Part shown: piece after piece, positions 1 to 4,838 of the stretch
Position numbering within the stretch: position 1 is the first letter of the stretch
Layout of the letters: each line of letters opens with the position of its first letter
Origin: Kiritimatiellia bacterium
Lineage (GTDB): Bacteria; Verrucomicrobiota; Kiritimatiellia; RFP12; UBA1067
Assembly (NCBI GenBank): GCA_017547265.1
Contig: JAFYQC010000078.1
Span: 1 to 6,728 of the forward strand
Direction: 5' to 3'
Length of the DNA stretch: 6,728 bases
The notes under the pieces: model-generated
Database searches by the model: none
What the model saw: only the letters and a program-made list of their open reading frames with translations
Told to the model about the DNA's origin: nothing
Program-made: the position numbers and the translations under genes

Positions 1-266
1 AAGTCCACGTGTCCGGGAGTGTCGATCAGCGAGAGGCGGTAGTCGCCCCACTGAACGCACGTAGCGGCGGACTGAATCGTAATGCCGCGCTCCTGTTCCT
101 GGACCATGAAGTCCATCGTCGCGGCGCCGTCATGCACCTCGCCAATCTTGTAGTTCTTGCCAGAATAGTAGAGGATGCGCTCCGACGTAGTGGTCTTGCC
201 ACCGTCAATGTGCGCCATGATGCCGAAGTTCCTCACGTGATCGAGCGGAATGTCGCGCTTAGCCAT
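1..266 (-). CDS. fusA: Elongation factor G, N-terminal 88 residues (runs off the left edge)
   Basis: EF-G is the ribosomal translocase, a cytoplasmic GTPase that moves tRNA and mRNA after each peptide bond and helps recycle ribosomes. The visible part is the start of the G domain. The P-loop (G1) AHIDGGKT lies at residues 18-25, switch I/G2 [12 protein letters not shown] at about 58-69, and G3 DTPGH at 82-86; [13 protein letters not shown] between them is typical of EF-G rather than EF-Tu or LepA. The ATG at 266 gives the usual short [19 protein letters not shown] start, preceded by a purine-rich GGGAAAG stretch as a loose ribosome site. The P-loop has Gly where most EF-Gs have Ala (AHIDAGKT), a conservative change that keeps GxxxxGK[ST]-type spacing. 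It has its own promoter, 95 bases after the upstream GH95 gene. The rest of the gene is outside the window, so EF-G1 versus a paralogue cannot be decided. Confidence 0.96.
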   Translation of the reverse strand, partial: MAKRDIPLDHVRNFGIMAHIDGGKTTTSERILYYSGKNYKIGEVHDGAATMDFMVQEQERGITIQSAATCVQWGDYRLSLIDTPGHVD

Positions 267-303
267 TTTTCAGTCTTTCCCTTTCTTTGCAAAATGAGTG
301 TAT

Positions 304-333
304 ATTATAGCGAAAATGTGCCTCCGCTTTCAA
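304..333 (-). promoter_or_regulatory. Sigma70-type promoter for fusA
   Basis: Read on the minus strand, a -35 TTGAAA (328-333) and a perfect -10 TATAAT (304-309) are separated by 18 bases. Transcription would start near 297, giving a leader of about 30 bases before the fusA ATG at 266. It sits in the 95-base gap after the GH95 stop codon, so fusA need not depend on read-through from the sugar operon. I see no intrinsic terminator with a T-tract between the two genes, so read-through remains possible. Confidence 0.75.
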
Positions 334-345
334 GTGCGAATTTTA

Positions 346-358
346 CGCAAAATTTGCG
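346..358. repeat. 13-base palindrome CGCAAA-A-TTTGCG upstream of the fusA promoter
   Basis: The two six-base arms are perfectly complementary around a single central A. The site lies just 3' of the GH95 stop codon and 12 bases upstream of the fusA -35 box. A one-base loop makes an RNA hairpin terminator unlikely, and no T-run follows on either strand. A binding site for a dimeric regulator is possible, but a chance AT-rich palindrome cannot be excluded. Confidence 0.3.
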
Positions 359-361
359 CTT

Positions 362-2323
362 CTACCAATTTACGTCTATGACCTTGCCTTCGCGGGTCCG
401 GAGGCCCTTAGCGGAGCCGTGGGGCCAGGAGGAGGGAATGGCCCTCTCCATAAGCATTTCGCACACGGCAGCGACCATTCCGAGGTTGCCGTCGATCTGG
501 AACGGTGGGTGCGTCGCGAACATGTTGTCGAGGGTGTTGTAGCGGAGCAGGGAGTCTAACATCTCGCCCGCCTTGTCGCCCTCCCCGAGGCGCGCCCAGA
601 GTGCGGCACGCCACGGCCAGGTCCAGCTACGGCGCGAGTCACCCGTCAGAGTGCGGCCTGCAAGCGCCACTTTGGCGGCCTCGGCAAGCTCGGGCGTCGC
701 CTTGGGCGAAATCGTCGAACCGGGATACACGGCGTAGAGGTGGCTCGTGTGGCGATGCTGGTCACCCTTCTGGTCGCGGTCGGTCTCCCATTCCTGGAGC
801 TGGCCCCAGCTGCCGATCTTGTCCTTCAGGAGCTTCGGCTCGATGCGCGCAACCTCCTTCACGAACGCGTCGTCGATCTTGAGCTCCTTCGCCGCAGCTA
901 GAATCGAGCGAAAAAGCTCGCGCATGATCTGCTGGTCGTGCGCAACGCCGTCCTCGCGCGGGCCGTGTTCGGGACTCCAACCGTCTTTCACGACGATTGT
1001 GCCGTCGGGGCGCTCCTTGAGCTGAGTCGAGATCATGAACTCGGCAGCGCCCTTCATAAGAGGCCAGCAGACTTTCTCGAGGTACTTTCTGTCGCGCGTG
1101 AAGAGGTAGTGGTCGTAGCATTGGGCGGCCATCCAAGGGGCGCCGGCGAAGTTCCAGCGCCAGCCGCCGCCACCTACGGCGTTCGCGCTCGTGCGGTATG
1201 CGTAGCCCTTTGAATTCGGGAATGCCGCGCGAGTGCCCGCCTCGGCGACGGGGAGGGATTTCAGCATCCAGTCGGAAAGCGGCGTGAAGCAGTCGGAGAG
1301 GTTCGCCGAATCCGCGCCCCAGTAGTTCATCTGAATGTTGATGTTCGTATGGTAGTCGCAGTGCCAGGCTGGCTTATTCGAGTTGTTCCATATTCCCTGC
1401 AGGTTCGCGGGAAGAGTGCCAGGGCGCGAGCTGGAAATCAGCAGATAGCGGCCGAAGTTGAACATAAGCGCGATAAGCGCAGGATCCTTGCCGCCCTTCT
1501 TTACACGCTCGAGGCGTGTGCGAGTCGGAACGGTCTTGTCGCCCTCGCCGAGGTCAAGCGTCATGCGGTCGTAATAATGGCCATATTCAACAAAGTGCCT
1601 CTTGACTACGTACGGCCCGTCTATCTTCTTTGGCGGGATGGATTTCACGCCCGTCGCGGCGCTGATGGAAAAAACTTTCACGGAAAAGCCTTCCTCCGGA
1701 GGAAATGTAAACACATCCACTCGCGCCGCATAGTCCAGCCCGTTAGCCAAGGTTCCGCAGAAGGCGCGACCGTCGGAAGACACCGACTCGCCATGCGCCC
1801 CCGACAGCTTCAATTCAAATGCGTCGTCCGACGTCCAGGGCGAACAGACTACAATGAAGATTGCATCGTCCGGGACGCTTGCAAAGGCAAGCCGCCGCAC
1901 TTCCACCTTCCCGACCTTGAACTTGTCGTTATACATTGCAGACTCAAGGTTGAGCTCGCGGCGGTAGTCCGTCACCTCGCCATCGGGAAGCTTTGGGAGC
2001 TCAATCTCCAGCTCGCCGAAATTCTGGTAGGCGCCCATCGTCTTGTAGTTCGCATCGGCGCGATCGTCTCCGATGTCGTTCGTCAGGTTCTTGTCGCCCG
2101 TCCAGAGGGAGTCGACGTTGAACTGTATGCGGAGCTTCCTCGCACCGCCGTCGACCATGCAGCCGAGACGGCCGTTGCCAAGGGGATACCACGAATTCTC
2201 CCAGTTGTCACCTGGACGGTCGTCCCAGATTCTGTCCTCCGCGCAAAATGCGCAGGAGGCCGCGACGGAAAATACGGCAGCAAGGAAGAACCTCGCCGCC
2301 GTGAAAGTCTTTGCCAAATTCAT
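362..2323 (-). CDS. Exported GH95-family alpha-L-fucosidase-like glycosidase, shortened at the C-terminus
   Basis: GH95 enzymes are inverting glycosidases that release alpha-1,2-linked L-fucose (some release L-galactose) from plant or host glycans. The 653-residue product starts with a signal sequence (residues 1 to about 25; AASC at 21-24 could also be a weak lipobox), then the N-terminal family block RPGDNWENSWYPLGNGRLG (36-54). The (alpha/alpha)6 barrel carries HTNINIQMNYW at 325-335 (catalytic-support Asn327 and Asn329), SPEHG at 450-454 (candidate acid Glu452), HRHTSHLYAVYPG at 523-535 and HPPFQIDGN at 605-613 (candidate base Asp611). Residue roles are transferred from memory of Bifidobacterium AfcA. 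His325 in HTNIN is the residue I recall favouring fucose over galactose. The start at 2323 follows the uxaB stop by 14 bases with only a weak GGGAAAA ribosome site, suggesting translational coupling; in-frame codons upstream lie inside uxaB in another frame. Oddities: the protein ends at KVIDVNW, without the usual C-terminal beta domain, and the HEG/LLP-type segment normally before ALPxxW is missing. The linker before LDLGEGD (254-262) is also short. Activity is therefore uncertain. Confidence 0.88.
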   Translation of the reverse strand: MNLAKTFTAARFFLAAVFSVAASCAFCAEDRIWDDRPGDNWENSWYPLGNGRLGCMVDGGARKLRIQFNVDSLWTGDKNLTNDIGDDRADANYKTMGAYQNFGELEIELPKLPDGEVTDYRRELNLESAMYNDKFKVGKVEVRRLAFASVPDDAIFIVVCSPWTSDDAFELKLSGAHGESVSSDGRAFCGTLANGLDYAARVDVFTFPPEEGFSVKVFSISAATGVKSIPPKKIDGPYVVKRHFVEYGHYYDRMTLDLGEGDKTVPTRTRLERVKKGGKDPALIALMFNFGRYLLISSSRPGTLPANLQGIWNNSNKPAWHCDYHTNINIQMNYWGADSANLSDCFTPLSDWMLKSLPVAEAGTRAAFPNSKGYAYRTSANAVGGGGWRWNFAGAPWMAAQCYDHYLFTRDRKYLEKVCWPLMKGAAEFMISTQLKERPDGTIVVKDGWSPEHGPREDGVAHDQQIMRELFRSILAAAKELKIDDAFVKEVARIEPKLLKDKIGSWGQLQEWETDRDQKGDQHRHTSHLYAVYPGSTISPKATPELAEAAKVALAGRTLTGDSRRSWTWPWRAALWARLGEGDKAGEMLDSLLRYNTLDNMFATHPPFQIDGNLGMVAAVCEMLMERAIPSSWPHGSAKGLRTREGKVIDVNW

Positions 2324-2337
2324 TGTAGTTTTCCCAA

Positions 2338-3474
2338 CTATGCGTCGTAGTGACGGGCAATGGCTTCGTAACCCTCGATCATCGCGCTCGGGAGCTTGCC
2401 GTAGAGCTTGTAGTAGTCGCAGACGACTGGGAGGCACCGCGTCTTCCACTTCGCGATCGTGTTGAGCGCGATGGACTTGAGCTGGTGGTGGGCGAAGGGA
2501 TTGGCGAAGCGCTCGAGGACGCTCTCGGCGTATTCCTTCTTCTCCGCGTCGGGAAGGTTCACCGTCGGGAAGATCTCGTCGAAGATCACCTGGCGGACGA
2601 ACTTGTTGAACTCGGGGTCTGCGATGCACTGCGCGACCTCGGTAAAGCCCTTCTCGAGCCCGCGGTACACCATCGTCGTGTGCGTCGCGTTGAGGAAGCG
2701 CACCTTGCGCGTGCGGTAGGGCTGCATGTCGGGCGTGTAGACGACGTTGACGCCGGCCGCCTTGAGGGGGAGTTCCTTCTCAAGATCGAAGCCGACAGGA
2801 GTCTCGACGACGAAGAAGTGGAACGGCTCGCCGCAGACGAGAACATCGTCCTTCTCGCCAAGCTGCTCGGCATAGCGCGCGGCTGACTCGGGATCGGGAC
2901 GGCCCGCGACGATGCGGTCGACGAGCGTAGAGCAGAAAACGCACTCCTTCTCGATCCACTCGCCAAGCGCGGCATCCGGCTCATCGGCAAGATGCTGGAG
3001 AACGCACTTCTTGAGATTGTCGCCGTTGTGCTCGATGAGTTCGCACGGAATGAAGACGAGGCCGGGCAGCTTCGCGGCAAATCGAGCCCGCAGGAGCCGC
3101 AGGACCTTCGCCGGGAAGGTGTTCTCCCCCTTTACGTACTGGATGCCCGCCTCAGTCGTGTTCGAGACAACGAACCTGAGCGATGGAATCGCCGCGTATT
3201 TCTCGACGTTCGAAGGAACATCCACGCCCTTGACGCAGGAAATCTCCTCGATCTCCTCGACGGTCTTGCCGCCGATGATGCCACGAAGGCAAGTGTGGTA
3301 CTTTCCGCCGCGGTCGTTCAAAATCTTGGACGGAACCGTCAGCTCTTCGCCGATTGGCTGGATTATCTGGACTGCACCGTCAAAACCGGCCTTGTCGTTC
3401 ATCTTCTGCACCATCCAGTCGATGAAGCACCTGAGGAAGTTACCCTCACCAAACTGCAATATCTTAGTTTCCAT
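2338..3474 (-). CDS. uxaB: Tagaturonate reductase (altronate oxidoreductase)-like protein, C-terminally short
   Basis: UxaB reduces D-tagaturonate to D-altronate with NADH in the cytoplasm, the second step of galacturonate use in the isomerase pathway. The 378-residue product opens with the nucleotide-binding block LQFGEGNFLRCFIDWM (residues 6-21), followed by FVVSNTTEAGI (101-111), IPCELIEHNGDNL (142-154) and CSTLVDRIV (181-189), all close to UxaB as I remember it. The polyol/uronate dehydrogenase catalytic pattern K-x4-N-x2-H is at Lys257, Asn262 and His265. RFANPFAHHQLKSIALN (322-338) matches the C-domain. The ATG at 3474 follows an AAGGA site 5 bases away. E. coli UxaB is about 480 residues; this one stops soon after YGKLPSAMIEGYEAIARHYDA begins (357 onward), so about 80-100 C-terminal residues are absent and the next gene starts 15 bases later. 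It heads an operon with the GH95 gene. Fructuronate reductase (UxuB) or another mannitol dehydrogenase relative is the alternative. Confidence 0.87.
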   Translation of the reverse strand: METKILQFGEGNFLRCFIDWMVQKMNDKAGFDGAVQIIQPIGEELTVPSKILNDRGGKYHTCLRGIIGGKTVEEIEEISCVKGVDVPSNVEKYAAIPSLRFVVSNTTEAGIQYVKGENTFPAKVLRLLRARFAAKLPGLVFIPCELIEHNGDNLKKCVLQHLADEPDAALGEWIEKECVFCSTLVDRIVAGRPDPESAARYAEQLGEKDDVLVCGEPFHFFVVETPVGFDLEKELPLKAAGVNVVYTPDMQPYRTRKVRFLNATHTTMVYRGLEKGFTEVAQCIADPEFNKFVRQVIFDEIFPTVNLPDAEKKEYAESVLERFANPFAHHQLKSIALNTIAKWKTRCLPVVCDYYKLYGKLPSAMIEGYEAIARHYDA

Positions 3475-3498
3475 AGTTTCCTTTCATTTTGTCGATAG

Positions 3499-3528
3499 AT
3501 TATATCAAATCCCCAAGCCCCGCCGCAA
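3499..3528 (-). promoter_or_regulatory. Extended -10 promoter for the uxaB-GH95 operon
   Basis: On the minus strand a perfect TATAAT (3499-3504) is preceded by TGA, giving the extended -10 TGnTATAAT. A poor -35, TTGCGG (3523-3528), lies 18 bases upstream. Transcription would start near 3492, about 18 bases before the uxaB ATG, just enough for the AAGGA ribosome site. A weak -35 with an extended -10 is compatible with an activator, but I see no clear operator palindrome. Confidence 0.65.
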
Positions 3529-3593
3529 TCCTGTCACCGAAAAGAATGGAGAACTTGCCTCCGATGATTATCAAGCAAGCGTCAAATAAGCCG

Positions 3594-3622
3594 ATGACAA
3601 ACGACGGTAAAAAGTATATAAT
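3594..3622 (+). promoter_or_regulatory. Sigma70-type promoter for the plus-strand lipoprotein
   Basis: ATGACA (3594-3599, one mismatch to TTGACA) and a perfect TATAAT (3617-3622) are separated by 17 bases. The predicted start near 3629 leaves a leader of only about 8 bases to the ATG at 3637, or 17 bases to the ATG at 3646. There is no Shine-Dalgarno sequence before either. It is divergent from the uxaB promoter, with about 65 bases between the two -35 boxes. Confidence 0.65.
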
Positions 3623-3636
3623 GCCCCAACTTATAT

Positions 3637-4140
3637 ATGTCTGCCATGAAGCTATCCTTTCCACTGTTGCTGTCGGCACTGTTCCCAATGGCGGCGTTCC
3701 TCGCCGGATGCACTACTGTCGAACAGATCGAATGCGGATACGACTCCCTTTGCGCGACCGCATTCGACGACATGATACTGCCAACCGTCGTTACCAAAAC
3801 CGAAACGACGCTTTCCTGTGACTTCGACAGAATCATATCCGCAAAACCTGTGATCAAGGTAACTGGCCCTGCCAAAGCGAAAATTAAATACCGCACCTAC
3901 AGCAACGCTGCAGATGCGGTTGAATCAGGATTTGAACTTCCGGACTTAGAACTTCACGAGCGAGCAACTGACCTAATGGAAAGAACCACCCGGATTACTG
4001 CGACTCACGAGTCAAGGAACGTCCAGAACTTCAGATTCCTCGACATTGAACTGTCAAATAATGTCGATATACTCAGAACAGGGGCAATACAGCCTGTTTC
4101 TTCTGAGGCATCTTGTCCACATCGACAAGCTCAACCTTAG
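3637..4140 (+). CDS. Small putative lipoprotein of unknown function
   Basis: I do not recognise the family. The 167-residue product begins with a lipoprotein signal: Lys5, a hydrophobic stretch at 6-21, then lipobox LAGC with the lipidated Cys at 25. An envelope-anchored protein is therefore expected, facing the periplasm or exported. The mature part is about 140 residues, mixed alpha/beta, with TVVTKTETTLSCDFDRI (50-66) and a charged helix ELHERATDLMERTTRITA (104 on). It is the only plus-strand gene here, read from a promoter at 3594-3622. Two starts are possible: 3637 (MSAMK) and 3646 (MKLSFP), neither with a Shine-Dalgarno site; the second gives a more normal signal peptide and leader. The last 22 or so codons overlap the 3' end of the opposite lipoprotein gene by 68 bases, and that tail (VSSEASCPHRQAQP) looks unlike conserved protein. 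The tail could be read-through into antisense sequence. Confidence 0.72.
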   Translation: MSAMKLSFPLLLSALFPMAAFLAGCTTVEQIECGYDSLCATAFDDMILPTVVTKTETTLSCDFDRIISAKPVIKVTGPAKAKIKYRTYSNAADAVESGFELPDLELHERATDLMERTTRITATHESRNVQNFRFLDIELSNNVDILRTGAIQPVSSEASCPHRQAQP

Positions 4141-4567
4141 AAACCTTGGCCGGAAGCCCCTTGATGTCCGCCTGAACCGTACCGTACACGAAATAGCTCG
4201 TGTTCTCGATGCGATAACGCGTAGCAACAACGGAATCGGCGCCCGAAGACGCACATGCCTTGGCATAAGCACCGTTCTTTGCAACATCAACAAGAGAAGG
4301 GCCAACGAAGGGAAGCTTCAGCCCAGTAGGAGCAAAGTCAGCCCAGTGATCAGCGGTGCCACCCCATGAGAAGGAGATAAATCCGAGATTGATCCACTGA
4401 AGTTTCTCAGTAGCCGAAACAGGCGCCTGGTTCAACTCGTAAGAGAGCTGCACCGCGTCCCTCGTGAAGATATCAGGCTGCACGATTTCATTGCCTCCAT
4501 CGTTCTTATTGACAGTGACGCATCCAGCAAGCGCCGCGGCGACTGCAACAAACATTAGTTTCTTCAT
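4073..4567 (-). CDS. Small putative lipoprotein of unknown function
   Basis: The 164-residue product has a textbook lipoprotein signal: MKK, a hydrophobic stretch at 4-12, then lipobox LAGC with Cys16. The mature part has the look of small TRL- or DUF4156-like envelope lipoproteins: GFISFSWGGTADHWADF (62-78), then AYAKACASSGADSVVATRY (100-118), a strand pair around YFVYGTVQADIKGLPAKV, and a basic tail. That resemblance is an impression, not a family assignment. The ATG at 4567 follows AAAGGAT with AGGA 9 bases away. A strong promoter at 4737-4765 gives an unusually long leader of about 160 bases that contains a candidate 33-codon ORF. Its 3' end overlaps the convergent lipoprotein gene by 68 bases, and I see no intrinsic terminator between them, so the two transcripts probably form antisense 3' ends. 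Confidence 0.82.
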   Translation of the reverse strand: MKKLMFVAVAAALAGCVTVNKNDGGNEIVQPDIFTRDAVQLSYELNQAPVSATEKLQWINLGFISFSWGGTADHWADFAPTGLKLPFVGPSLVDVAKNGAYAKACASSGADSVVATRYRIENTSYFVYGTVQADIKGLPAKVSKVELVDVDKMPQKKQAVLPLF

Positions 4568-4592
4568 TATGTGTTATCCTTTCCCCTGTGCC

Positions 4593-4694
4593 CTAGTTTA
4601 GTTTCACATCGCAAGGATTGGGCCCGTCCTCGTTCTGTGTACCCGCTCGGCAATCGCACGTGATCAAGGCAAGGTAAATCCTCTCCCCGTGCAT
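4593..4694 (-). CDS. Candidate 33-residue leader ORF (speculative)
   Basis: Inside the lipoprotein leader, an ATG at 4694 opens 33 codons ending in TAG at 4593, 25 bases before the lipoprotein ATG. It is preceded by AAGGTGG (4701-4707) with a 6-base gap, a better ribosome site than most genes here have, and it begins about 36 bases after the predicted transcription start. The peptide starts MHGERIYLALITCDCRAGTQ and contains three cysteines (13, 15, 28). I know no matching family. It could be a small protein, a regulatory leader peptide coupled to the lipoprotein, or a chance ORF. It has no membrane segment and no run of a single amino acid that would suggest classic attenuation. Confidence 0.3.
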   Translation of the reverse strand: MHGERIYLALITCDCRAGTQNEDGPNPCDVKLN

Positions 4695-4736
4695 TGACGA
4701 CCACCTTGCAAAGGTTGCCTGTCTTTCAACGCCCAC

Positions 4737-4765
4737 ATTATACCAAAAAAACGAAAGCATGGCAA
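4737..4765 (-). promoter_or_regulatory. Strong extended -10 promoter upstream of the minus-strand lipoprotein
   Basis: On the minus strand TTGCCA (4760-4765, one mismatch to TTGACA) is followed after exactly 17 bases by a perfect TATAAT (4737-4742), itself preceded by TGG, an extended -10. The spacer contains a run of seven T. The predicted start is near 4730, some 163 bases before the lipoprotein ATG. It is the best promoter in the window. Confidence 0.75.
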
Positions 4766-4792
4766 ATGTGCGGATGCAATCGCCGACCAGGT

Positions 4793-4816
4793 TCCTGGAG
4801 CCCCCCTACTCCAGGA
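4793..4816. repeat. Eight-base inverted repeat with a C-rich loop downstream of the DUF4126-like gene
   Basis: TCCTGGAG (4793-4800) and CTCCAGGA (4809-4816) are perfect complements around the 8-base loop CCCCCCTA. It begins 23 bases past the stop of the gene at 4839. On the minus strand the bases after the stem are AACCTGG, not a T-run, so it is not a canonical Rho-independent terminator. It could protect an mRNA 3' end or be part of the promoter region of the next gene. Confidence 0.35.
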
Positions 4817-4838
4817 CATGCCACGGACTACATGGAGC

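Noticed and set aside
9..542. Plus-strand open frame of 177 codons opposite fusA and the GH95 end
   Set aside because: It crosses a minus-strand gene of certain identity (fusA), its promoter and the GH95 tail, and shows no recognisable motif. It is an antisense shadow.
1349..2350. Plus-strand open frame of 333 codons opposite the GH95 gene
   Set aside because: Its length comes from GC-rich codons on the opposite strand. The minus-strand GH95 reading carries clear family motifs throughout, while this one has none.
2324..2629. In-frame extension of the GH95 ORF upstream of the ATG at 2323
   Set aside because: The added 102 codons lie inside uxaB in another frame and are Arg/Pro-rich nonsense. 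The signal peptide begins at the 2323 ATG.
4568..4742. Known riboswitch or tRNA in the long lipoprotein leader
   Set aside because: I found no cloverleaf, no recognisable riboswitch core motif and no terminator/antiterminator pair in the leader.
4793..4816. Hairpin as a Rho-independent terminator for the DUF4126-like gene
   Set aside because: No T-run follows the stem on the minus strand, and the seven-T run at 4745-4751 is too far away. It is kept only as an inverted repeat.
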